Assembly: GCA_015227615.1 (NCBI GenBank)
Contig: JAALGZ010000023.1
Span: 124,001-188,000 of the forward strand
Direction: 5' to 3'
DNA: 64,000 nucleotides
Origin: Labyrinthula sp. Ha
Taxonomy: Eukaryota > Sar > Bigyra > Labyrinthulida > Labyrinthulaceae
The notes below the pieces were generated by a model. It ran no database searches. It saw only the letters and a list, made by a program, of their open reading frames with translations, and was not told where the DNA came from. The position numbers and the translations under genes were made by a program. Positions 50,495 to 62,000 of the stretch are shown here, one piece after another (within the stretch, counting starts at the first letter, position 1; the number at the start of each line of letters is the position of its first letter).

Positions 50495-51836
50495 AAAAAT
50501 ATGTTAGATGTTAGATATTTTATTCAAGATGAAGCTCAAAAAGCCAAAATACAACTAGGAATTTAAAATGAGTTGGTTGCAAAAAGCTACAAGAGGGAAT
50601 TTTTTGCTGCGCAATATACAACTAATAGGGACTATTCAGATTTCAGAACTTATGGCACTTTTTAACGTGTTTATCATTTTGGTGAACAAAAAATATTTTT
50701 TTCAGTTCGTCATAGTTTTATGAAAAAAAGCTATTTATTTAATTGTTTTTAATTTGACAAAGTTAAAAGAAAAAGATTTATTTAGACTTAAATTTTAGTG
50801 TGAAAGTATTTTAAGCAATACTCCAAAAGTGCGTGTTTTATTTGTTGGAAATTTTTTGCATACTTTTTAAAGAAAAATAAAACTTTGAGAATATAAACAG
50901 CACAATTAAATTCTTTCTATCTAAGCTTTCTGGAAATTTAAATCTTGTTGAAGATAAAAAAAACCATTTTCTTTCCTGTTGAACATTCTGTAGATTCTTA
51001 TAGGATTAGTGAAAAAGTAATAAAAAGAAAGTTAATTAGAATAAATACATATGACTTATTAGGTCCAGATGTACAGAGTAAATCTGTTTATGTTTTATTT
51101 TTGGGTAATTCTCGTGAAGAATCAAGTTATATGACAGCTGAAAAGCTTAGACTAAAAGCTAAAAAGAGTAACTTTTCCTAAGAAGAAATGTTAGAAGATA
51201 TTCTTATGAAGGAATTATTTCTTATTTCAAAGATATTAATTTTTTTGAAAGTGATAATTTTATATTTTTTGCACCTTCTTTTTTAGTTCAAGCTTTTGGA
51301 AGTTTTATTCGTGATGAAAATTTTCATCAACTTGCTTTTAGAACAAATAAAACAGTATTTCTAAAGTGTAGAAAATATATTGATACTGTAATAATAAGAA
51401 AAGATTTATTTGAAAATTTATCGCAACAATATACAAAAAAAGAAAGAGAATATGTTTTGAACTTGGCTTTACATAGTTTGGTTTTATTTGTAGACCCAAG
51501 AGAGAAAAATGCTTTTATTGTTCCAGAATTACTTCCTGAAGTAAAAGATTCAAAATTAAAAATATCTTTAACTCCTGATTTTTTATTGAAAACAAATATT
51601 CCGATTACAAAAGAAAATTTTCTGCAAATTGTTTTTATTTTCTTCAGCCACAAAAGCTTCAAGAATCATTTTTGTACAAGTTCTTTTCTAGAATAATTTT
51701 TGGCCCCAATGAAATACTTGATATCTTTGTGATTAAAGAAAACGAACTTAGTTTTAGATTTATTGGAACAGAAAGAGATGATTTTCTTGTAAGCTTTGTA
51801 CAGCAGTTGATTGAAGAAAGTAATGTGAGTGAATAA

Positions 51837-52374
51837 GAATTGGAAGAAAATTATTACCTAGAAGACAGTATTTCTTAAAAAACTACGACTGAATTTTCCC
51901 TGTTTCAAAGGCCAAAGAAACATCGCCTTGAATGAGTACAACAGATATTTAATCAGATAAAAAATATATGGTTTTATTTTAATGGTTAATTGTTTTTTAA
52001 GTGTTTTATAATAATTTCATTGGTAATGCCATTCTAAGTTGGTAATATCTACTTTCTAGTACTATCAAGGTGAAAAGTTTTCTTGATCACTATTTGTAAA
52101 TCCTGAAGTTTTGGTCTTTATTCTTAACTTTTCACAAAGGATTGTATCTTGGGAAACAATTTCTTAAGAATTTGGTTACTTTACTTTCTAAGATTTTAAT
52201 AAGAGAAGTCACCTAACATAACCATTCCTTTTTTGGGCTTTGTTAGTTATTTTTTTTATCTGGTTATACTTGTAATATTTTTTTGTGCCTTACTTTAAAG
52301 TTATTTTTCTTAGTCTTAGAGGTTAAGCACAGTGGTGCATTACTATAAGAATGGATTTCGGTTAACAGTGATGG
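51837..52374. other. Spacer between Roco pseudogene and repeat copy B
   Basis: AT-rich, with nothing recognised. No trace of a pyrophosphatase copy was seen here, although copy A of the repeat follows that gene. Confidence 0.4.
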
Positions 52375-55300
52375 GAATTGAGAATCGAGAAATGGTTTTC
52401 TTTTTGAGAAACCCTGAAAAACAATTAAGGAACAAGGAGATTTAAGAATTTTGCGGAGAATGAGAAAAGAATTTGAAAAATGATATTAACGCAAAGAATT
52501 CTTATTTTAGAATATCCCTTAAATATACATTGTTAAGAATCAAACAAACAGTCTTGTAAATTACACACCTAGAAAATCCAAAACAAAGAACAACTTATGG
52601 AGTTAGAGAAAAAAAGTGCTTTATCATGTTTAACTTAAACTTTATTTTGTTAAAACCTTACATGTATAGAAGAATGTAAAATGAAGAGCTTATCAAATTG
52701 TTGAGCTTAGATGCAGCACAAATGTGACAGCATTGTTTTTGAGAAAGATCTATGTCAAAATATATTGTTTATCATTTAATTTGGAAAATAATTTTACAGA
52801 AAAACTTCATCATTCACAAGGATAACCCAGTTTGTGAAACAGTAACCAACTTATTCATGTTTTAAACTTTCGAAACATATTTTCCACATCCCAGATCCAT
52901 CTTTTTCACAAGGATTTCTAGCAGCAATCTTAGTTTTTTACTAAGGATATTGAAGACCGTGAATGAATAAACTTTCAGAAGACTTGCTGCTAGTTTGAAC
53001 TAGTTTAACTTCATGCATTCTGAAGGCTAAACCTTGAAAGCATGTTTATCACCTGCACCTCTTGGTCAGATTTTGGTAATTTTCATTGTGGATTAACGAT
53101 TTTTTAAATAGTTTCAACTGCCATTCTGACGTATTTTCAACTTTCTTCTTGCGAGGTTTCCTACAAAGTGAAGTCTCAAGATAATGGCTTGGTTCTGGTA
53201 TTATCTAATCAATAGTACTACTATCCAGCTTATCAAATACTCTCACTTCTAACTAGTCTTTCTCCCTCAGGGGATATTACTTTTTTTCCTTGTTAATTCC
53301 TCGTATTTTTTTTTTCATTTCATAAGTTCAATCCGAATTTATCCTATTTTGGTGCACCCAAAATTTAATAGGTAAAGACACCCCAGAGGTAAATAATGCT
53401 AACGTTAATCCGATTCACAGCCTATTTGGGAGTAATTATCTCTTCCAATACCGGTATATAATAAGAATGTAGTATCACAAAAAATCGAAGAGTTTTCAAA
53501 TAAGTTTGAATTTGACTTAAATAGCATAAATATCACGGCTGAAATGAAACTCTCGGTTTAAAATGATTTAATTTACCTTCTCTGAATCAAAGTCTAACAT
53601 AATTAACTCTTACGAAAAAGATCCAAATGGACTTAGTTATATTCTAATACAACATAGTAAGAAAATTTGCTAAGGGCTAGAAAATCTTGAATAATAACAT
53701 TTAGAAGCAAATTGTATTTTCATTGATATGATAATAGTAACGTTTGATTAATCATGTTTAACTTATTTAACTTGCGCAAACAAGAATATCAGTTTTCCGA
53801 TTTAAGTATACCATAGAAACACCTCTAATACGAGTTTTTCATAATATCAAGGCTTATTTACTCTGAATATTTATAAGAAAATATATTTTAAATTATCCTA
53901 GGTTTTGTATACTATTTCATGTTTAAGAGGTAAGAGAAAACTATTATTTATAACTAGGAACTTAAATTAGAATGACTGAGGTTTACATTATTAGAAGTAT
54001 TAAAACCCCCAAAATATATCTGTACTAATTTCAAATTACTGGGAACTAGTTTTAAATAATCTAAGAGGACAATTTTATTATATCTCATCAATTTGGAGTT
54101 CAGTTTTGACTATTTTGCAATTAATTTTAACACGAAACTTCATTTATTCAACTATCGCTGGAGTTAATATATGAAATTCATCAAATTTGTTGGAATTAAG
54201 GTTGAAAAAGGCCTAAATTCTAATTAATATGATGTATCTATCGTTTTTTTAGATTGTTTTACTGTTTTTTATCGCTAATTCAGGAAAATTTAACATTATG
54301 CAGTAGCCTTTTTTAAGCTTTACATAGTCTCGGAAATAGGATATATTGGTTGAAAGTCTGTACAAAATACTTTATATTCTAATTATGTTTATTACTTTAT
54401 CTAAATTCATCAGTTTTTTCAACTGTTAAGGTTTGTTTAGGCTATGGACGAGTATTTCATGAGGCATTACATAAATTGACGTTGACAAAAACTGCAAATT
54501 ACTCCGATATCAACTTTCCTTAACAAAATACTAAAAACTTCCACAAAATAAAAACTAAATTTAAAGATTCTTTTTATATTTATTGGTTATTCAATACAAA
54601 ATTTGATAGAATTATAGCAAAGCTGGGTGATATCGTATTTTCAGATGTGCAAATTTTCAACATTTGACTTTTCTGAGTGAATTTTAACTCAGTTACAATT
54701 AACCTGAGAAAAAATATCCTGATAAATACTGTTATAAGTCAAATTTAGTAAATTCTTAGGGTTTGAAAAGAATTAGATTATCTATAGAGTTATTCTTTAT
54801 GATGTTACGTTTGAATGTATGCTTTTTTAGTGATACGTAAACTTGGTCCAAAGGACCCTTCAAATTAATTTTTTTTAGTTTTAAAGAACTATCATTATCA
54901 AATGACCTCATAAAATAAATTGTTAGAAAGGTTTTTTAATGAAAAACACATGATGGGCCATAACATTGTATTTGAGGAAGAATTTGTGACAAAAAATAAT
55001 AAATATTATATACTTTATTTTCAGTAATCGTGGTTCTTTTAGACCTTATATTGTTTTGGTTCTTTTAATATTTACGCAAGTAAGTCTTAGTTTTAGTTTA
55101 AAATATGTTTTGACATTAGTTGAAGAGTTGAGGAGATATTGTTGATTATATGGCCATTATACTGCATTTTTGAAAAAATCGTTGATAATGTTTTCACAAC
55201 CCCGTAATGACAAAGACCATAAAACATTATTATTTATTAATTGGATTAAATTAAAGATAATAATCAATATTGAAAGTTTACAGAGGTAGCTTAACCTTAT

Positions 55301-56090
55301 TCTTTATTGTTTTCTGATCGATATATACTGGGTGTGCTTTATTTTGATGTTATTCGCTATTCTACTTAAAATTAGTTATTTCAAATTCTATTTAATCTCA
55401 AATACTAATAGAAATGTTTAAAAAAGTTTGCAAAATCTGTCTTTTTCTTTTTAAAGCTCAAAAAGTTCTCTGAGAAATAAACTCTACAATTATTTAGTCA
55501 TTCACTAAGAATACAGGTAGGCCTGAAAGGAGTAGATTAGAAAATTCACCTACTGTGCTCAAATACAAATTTCCTTATATCAAGTAGCTATACACAATTT
55601 ACTAGATGATTCCCAAAGCTTAATATTACATTATAAAAATGGGCGAGATACGTAAAGAACACAATTTTGAAGTTTAATTCATGTGTATTTGGTAAATATG
55701 GAAATAGTTTATTCAAGTACAGGATAACTCAATAAAACTAAAGAGAAAAATACAGCTTGTTTGAGAATTTTTTTAAAAACAGCTCGTTTATGTGCTTGGT
55801 ACGAGAAGATAAGGTACTCTATGATAAAATTTATCTTTAATGCAGCAATAGTTAGAATTCAAAAATTCGCCGTATTCTTAAGTGTTAAACTTGAATGAGT
55901 TATATTTAACTTTATATAGAACTAGATTATGTACAATGATTTGTTATATGAAAAAAAAATTGGTTTCAACAAATATATTTTAGATTCTGTCAAATAAAGT
56001 TTGATCCAACATAGGTATATCTCTATGTCACGATGATGAATCTTTGCTATTGCAAATAAAATTATTCTGTCTTGAGCAAGTTGAATTAAA
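52375..56090. repeat. Long diverged direct repeat, copy B
   Basis: Direct counterpart of copy A, offset by about 12.0-12.2 kb and collinear over its length. It holds the same block of about 64 nt (starting about 52699) without change and no long open frame. Similarity may fade out slightly beyond the given end. Confidence 0.7.
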
Positions 56091-58759
56091 TTTAAATTAT
56101 ATATTTCAATTCATATTCAAACTCATTGCAGAGATTCTTTAAAGTTTTAATATAAGTTTGTGATTAATTAAACTGAGTAAGGCTACAGGTATTTCTGTGT
56201 GATGAGAAATTTCTTTATCGTGAGCACAAATTTTGTATTTTGAGAAAAGTCAATTCAATTTATATTATCTAATTTAATTTACCGTAAAAATTGATGCTGA
56301 ACACTTTGCAGATAAGAGTACAACTTTCAATGTAATGAATTTGATTTCATTTTAAAGGTGCTTATTTCTTCACATTAATATTCCTTCTACAAATTGTGAA
56401 GATTGATAGGATTTCTTGTTATTAACTTCTATTAAATGATCTATATGTGACATAAATTTACTTTGAGAAAAAGTTTTTCCAACGATGTAAGTTGGGTATA
56501 GTAACTCGTACTCTTGGCTTAGCTCTGTTTGATACAATACTAAGGTCCATTATTACTCTTATGATTAAGTGATGTGATCATATTCTTCAATGTATTTAAT
56601 TTAACTGTCGCAGTGTTGAGGTGGGCCCGAACGTGAATAGTGATATTGCTGTTTGAATCTGGATGTTGAATAATCACATCAATCACTTTCAGTTTCTTGG
56701 TTAATTATATTTGATCAAAGGAGAATCAGCGTGGATTTGTGTGCTAAGGATGATTCACCAAGTTAACGGCCCTTAGGATATATCCTCGGGTAAAATCCCT
56801 GTACTAAACTTGGGTCAGGGAATGATTGGGGCAATGCGTTGTCAAAAATCGTCACTATGCTCTATCTGACGGCCGTGGAGGTGAGCAAGCATGATACCTT
56901 ATATTGCTAAAAATTTTTCTTGTTTTTCTTCTTATTGCAAGAATTAAAACCTTAGATGGCGGATATCTTTCTTGCATCTGGATTGGTAGAACATTTTCAA
57001 GTTTAAAGGGTAGTAATACTGCTGGTGTAACTCTTACCCAACAAGAAAAAAAAGAGTATACCGTTCTAACTATGGAATCACGATCTCATTTCCTGTCACT
57101 AGACACAAATGAAGTTCCAATATACCCACATCACTCATTTCTGTACTTAGATTATGTTGAGTTTCAGTAATATTTGCTTTCATGCTGAATATTATTCCTA
57201 ATAAGAGCAGTTGATGGTAAGACTACCTTGGTAGTGAAAGCCCAGTTGGAAGCTCTGTTTCAAGATACTAACAACTTGTAGATATCATCAGAGGCAAACG
57301 ATTTTGTGGTAGTACCCAAGACAAAGTCTTTTATTGTTGTTTCCTTTGTCTAATACTCTTGATATAAGGATGCTAATATTGCACTTTGTGCTATATTTTC
57401 TAAGTTGTTTTGTGCTCCCGACTCTTGTCGGATCGCGGGAACTAAACTTCCCATTTTCACTCAAAAGCTTTGGCAATTATCGATATATTTAATTTATTCA
57501 GAAATATTTTCATATCTCCCGGTTTTCTACTTGGCTTTCCAAGTCTGGATCTTTTTTTGCATATATGAGGTGTTCCTATAAACGCCACCCTTTTACAGCA
57601 ACATGTGAAATTCCTTTGGCATATTTGTCTAATGTCTCGCACTAATATTATTTATACTATAGCTGGAAAATATACCAACAACATTGGGAAAATTAAAACA
57701 TAGAATCCTTAGGTTTGTTACTCTTAATATTTTATGTGCTTCAAGTTTCAGATAGCCGTCCCTAGCTCTGCGAAATTTCAATTTGAGCCATTACAATTAT
57801 TAACATTATAGAAAATGTTATCTTCTTTGTTTTTGCCCCTACTTTAAACTATAAGTTCATTTAGCTATCTCTCTTTTATGTTCTAGAATATAGTAACATT
57901 TATCTATATGTGTACAACGATCTATTGCTACCCCTGGTATTAAGTGGATTTTAGTAGTCTGTATCTAATAGATAGTTATATTCTTCAATATCACCTTGCC
58001 CAACTAACGCAAGAAATGATTTCGTCTGTGAAAGTTTTGCAGTCTTATATCTTGAAATTGAAAAACTTAGAATTGCTATATATCTTAAAATAAAATATGT
58101 TTGGAGCATAAGACTAATAAAATATACAAAAATAAGATTAAGATAATACAAATGGTTGTATTCTAAGCCTAGCAATCCTTGAGAGTAACTTGCTATAGTT
58201 GAACATTTCACTGATAATTCTACTATCATTTCCCAACAGTAAGTAACTCATTTCATTGTCCTATTTTCTTGCTTTAGAAATATATGTTTATTGGATTTTA
58301 TTCCATCCTCTATCAGTATAGTGCATATTAACGCCGATATTCTTAGCTACTTACAATAGTTTAAGTATTTCCAAATCATAAAAAGTAGAGACATTTTAAT
58401 GTAAGAATGGTATGGCAATCCAGTCTCTTATGCAAAGATATGGCTTATTCAGGTATTTTTTTCGCTATGATGGAGCCAGAGCGTAGCCATATCATTTCAT
58501 CAATTTTTCGTTATTGGCATAGATATTTTATTTATACATATCTACTTTTATATATGACCCTTTATATCGCTTAGCTGTGACGTTAAGTAATTTGTCGATG
58601 CTAAAAAGTTAGACAAGTAATTGTCCACATTGTCAATATGAGTACGAAAATACGAATATTAAAATAAATAAACTCAAAGATCTTGAATAGAAATTTAAAA
58701 TGATATAAGTAACTTCTTCTAACTCCCAGTAGTTGTTGAGATATTAAGGTTTTACAATC
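56091..58759. other. Gene-poor stretch with a GC-richer patch
   Basis: Mostly AT-rich. From about 56600 to 57650 the composition is more balanced and several short frames occur: an 88-codon + strand frame at 56904-57170 with a hydrophobic start, and 61- and 62-codon minus frames at 57288-57642. None matches a family I know. The patch may be a decayed mobile element, but there is no diagnostic motif. Confidence 0.35.
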
Positions 58760-59025
58760 TGTTGTTTCCGGTGCTTATGTATTAGTAAGAATGTATTATG
58801 CAAAGTTGCACCAATTATGCGGTAATGTAATATTGTATTATAATTATGTAAAGTGTAAACAGTGTCTTTATCTCGAGTCGCGGTGACTTTGGATTAAGAG
58901 ATTAGAAAAGTCCTTCTTATTAGATTGTGTGTTAACGGTTAAGTGATACGATATAACAAACGATAACTATTTCAACGTTACCTTAGATTTATAACAAATA
59001 CTATAGTACAAGTAAACTCCCCACA
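58760..59025 (-). repeat. Candidate 3' LTR of the Ty3/gypsy element
   Basis: On the + strand it runs from TGTTG to CCACA, 266 bp, just past the end of the polyprotein frame. A G-rich run (minus strand) near 59070 could be the polypurine tract. Only one copy is in the window, so the ends are unproven. Confidence 0.3.
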
Positions 59026-59096
59026 GTTTCCGGGCATAGGAACAGTAACCCAAAACTGGGAGAGAGATCCCCCCCGAAATAAGGGATCCAACCGGG

Positions 59097-62000
59097 TTAG
59101 GAATAGTTCACGTGGAAAGATGGTGAAAGGTCTAACCCCGTTGAAGTCCAGTTGCAGCGTACGTTATTAGTACGAGCAAAGAACTCAATTTTTCGATGCT
59201 GTGGGAAACTTCGATCCAATAGTGCGTAGAATAATTCAGTCTTGACCGAAGGTTTCTCAGGCAGCGCGTAAATCAAGTTAGAATGTTCTTTAGCGAATAT
59301 CTCGAAGAAGGTGTCAGAGTAAGTTAATTTTTCGTTTTCCTTTCTCATGAATACGAGGCAGATTTCTTTGCTATGTTGCAGAATATAGCCAAGGCTTTTA
59401 TGTAGCTTACCAGAATTATTTCGTTTAATCCATATAATGTTATCGATCAGAAAATACTTGAGGGAGTTTGCCCACTTCAGCACTGTAAAATATGAGTAGT
59501 TAGTTACCCAGACAAAGAGAAGCGAACCATACCGAAAGTTGGCCAAGGGTAAAGTAATCTTTGAGAATTTTTCTAGGGAGAGTGTTGGATAATCCAGGCT
59601 AACACCCCTGGTAGGGTTGGTAACGCCAACCTTCCATGGCGGGTCCATGACGGCTAGGGTGTAAATGTCCAAGCTTCTTGTAGGGTGCGAGTAGGTCATG
59701 CTGAAAATATTTTCCAAAATAACTCTCGAATGTGCCGGTCTGAAATAAATCTTTAGAGTTGCTCCCGCGATCTGAAATAAGTTTCCACCCTGGTAGTTCA
59801 ATATGACCTTAGAGACTTTATCGAGGTCGAGTAGAGTGATAACTACATCTTCATCGTGAAGCTCCATTGAGACCGAAAATTGATCCTCCGAAATGGAATA
59901 CTGCGAACTAGACGTGGTAAATAAACTAGAACTTCCCTCAAAACCTCTAACTGTACACCAGTAGCTGCTAAGAGTAGTCCAGAAATCATCGTTGATGCTA
60001 ACAATTGAATAAAAAGTGTCCAAAGCTTCTTTATTTTGAGTGTAAATTTCTTCCAACTGTGACGTATGATCTGCTAACTTCCTCTTCAAAATAGGGATCT
60101 TGAGACTATGTTTCTTTATAAAACCCTGAACACTTTCCAAATGCACTTCAGAAAGCAAGAGCTTTATGTGTCGCAAATCGTTAATTCTTCTAAAATAAGG
60201 AATCGGAAGATCCTCGTAACTGCTTTTGCACAAAACATTCTTGAACTGCTTCAAAAAGGCATCCTTTTCCGAAAACATGTTCGTTCTTCCTGGCAAGTTC
60301 TTATGGAATTTGTTGATCCCGAGTTCCGTGCGTAAATATTCCCGAGCCTCAAATAAATCAAACCTTAAATTGTGGAATATGCTGATAGCCTGGAGGTTCA
60401 AAATGCTCTGGATCTGAGTCGTGACTTGCTGCTTAGTTCGATAAGGCAAGTGGAACTGCATGTTGTATTTGTCGTAGTTGCCGCAGCCAAACTTCTTCAC
60501 CAGGCAGCACAAGATGTTTTTCTCCTCATCAAACCAACCCAGCGTATTCCTTGCTTCGTTTAAGTCGAAGTTTGTAGTGGCGTTAAAGTTCGAAAGATTT
60601 GCTCTTCTAACATTTGTATTCCCCCTCTGAGAACTAGCATCCAGCTTCTGTAAATGGGCTAATAGTGCTTCCTTCCTATATCTGTCTCTGATCTTATTAA
60701 CAAAATCCCGGACAAGTAGGGGAACATCATGGTAAATTGTGTCCAGTGGCTCCCATGTGTCGCTCTCGGCCGAAAAACCCAGCCAAGAGACCCGCACCTT
60801 ATACTCCAACGAGGGTGAGGAAAATAATTGGATCTTCTTTAGCTTGTTTATCTCCAAACTCTGAAAGTTGTGAACGAACAACGCTTTAAGGTTCTTATTG
60901 CCCAGGGGCTTCTCGTCGGAATAGAACCATAATCGGGAAGCGTGGATAACTCTTCTCTTGCCCAAGAGGCTTTCTACTTCATAGACGTCCTTACTAACAA
61001 TATTGGTTATCTGGTACGGACCGATCCAGTTAAGGTGCGTCTTTTCCTTCGCGTTTAGGGTGCCATATTCTGAGACGAGTACGTAATCACCCTGCGAAAA
61101 TTGGAATATGACCTTCCTTTTTTTATTCAAGCGGCTATTCTCCATATCTCTCCTAAACTTCACTTCGGTGTAGACTTCCTCCTGCACGGATTCAATAATA
61201 CCTCTAAGTTCCTCTGCTTGCTCAACGAGAATGGCGACATCCAGTGGTTCCTTCACGTTATTGGCTGTTGAGATTGAAAAATGTTTTGGAGATTGTTGTA
61301 GTAGTGGTGTTGTGAGCTTATAATATAGAAACAGCTCGTTGGGAGATTTATTTAGCCTTCGCTCTGATGGTCGGTTATTTATAATATAAGAGATCGTAGT
61401 AAGTAATTTCGGCCACTCCGACTCATGGAGTCTGTACTGGGAGGTTAGGCTCCTTATGCAGCGAAGGATAGCTGAATTTACCACTTCCACTGCGCCATTC
61501 GTCCATGGCGAGTATGCCACGGAGAATGCTTGTTCGAACCCAATGTTTTTTGTTAGCGCTTTGAGCAAATTGTTTGAGAAATGTGAGCCATTATCAGTTA
61601 TCACCAAGAAATAATCGTTGAATCCAAGGTCAGAACGCCACTGCAATAGGGCGTCTGCCATGGTCTTAGCTGTTGGGGCCTCTGAATAGAACAGCATCAA
61701 CTTCCTGGTACACGAATCCATAAGAACCAATATGTAACCGGTCTGGTTTACATAAAGGTAGTCAGCCCTAAGAATCTCACGCGCTCTCTTCGCGAGATGG
61801 ATGAGATTATATGGGCGGCGCAGAATATGCGGCTCTCTCTGACAGTGCAAGCATCTCTGCCGAAACGATTTCAATAACTCAAGCACCTCCCCCTTAGGGA
61901 TCCCGTGCAAATAAACCCTCGAAATCGATTTCTTTTCCGCTGCTAAGGATGGGTGGCACTTGTCCATATGATTTTTCACCATAAAATGGCCGAGTAGGCT

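Larger units (their letters stand above)
45919..50499 (-). mobile_element. Ty1/copia LTR retrotransposon, old and broken, inside the Roco pseudogene
   Basis: Minus-strand element bounded by two related LTRs. Parts in order are gag with a CCHC knuckle (about 50265-49330), aspartic protease with a DSGA motif (about 49330-49120), integrase (about 49030-48050, with HSDQGKE and HNGIAERSNQ), then reverse transcriptase and RNase H region (about 47540-46600). Protease and integrase preceding RT define Ty1/copia. It is broken in roughly ten places. The LTRs differ by about 10% in their best-aligned half plus a length difference, so the insertion is not recent. An AAAAA run on each side could be a 5-bp target duplication, but this is weak in AT-rich DNA. 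Confidence 0.85.
44423..51836 (+). pseudogene. Roco (LRR-Roc-COR) pseudogene split by a Ty1/copia insertion
   Basis: Roco proteins combine leucine-rich repeats, a Ras-like Roc GTPase and a COR dimerisation domain. From an ATG at 44423 come LRR-like segments (44640-44850, for example ILFCFLDLSFENCRF; also 45133-45340), then a Roc P-loop DGRTGKTSLLRS (about 45752-45787). After the 4.6 kb insertion the reading resumes with HFGEQKIFFSVRHSF (near 50675-50720), the counterpart of the WDFGGQE switch II motif. The COR domain follows (51240-51836), including FGSFIRD and FIVPELLPE. Several frame changes and stops lie in the host parts as well, so the gene is dead independently of the insertion. A second COR remnant of the same subfamily lies at 37.14 kb, so the family was probably tandem here. 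The Roco call rests on order and spacing of several short motifs. Confidence 0.68.

Noticed and set aside
45914-50499. AAAAA as a target-site duplication of the copia element
   Set aside because: It matches on both sides but is uninformative in such A-rich DNA. Kept only as a weak remark.
57951-58229. 92-codon minus-strand frame
   Set aside because: Hydrophobic low-complexity composition, no family match, no supporting context.
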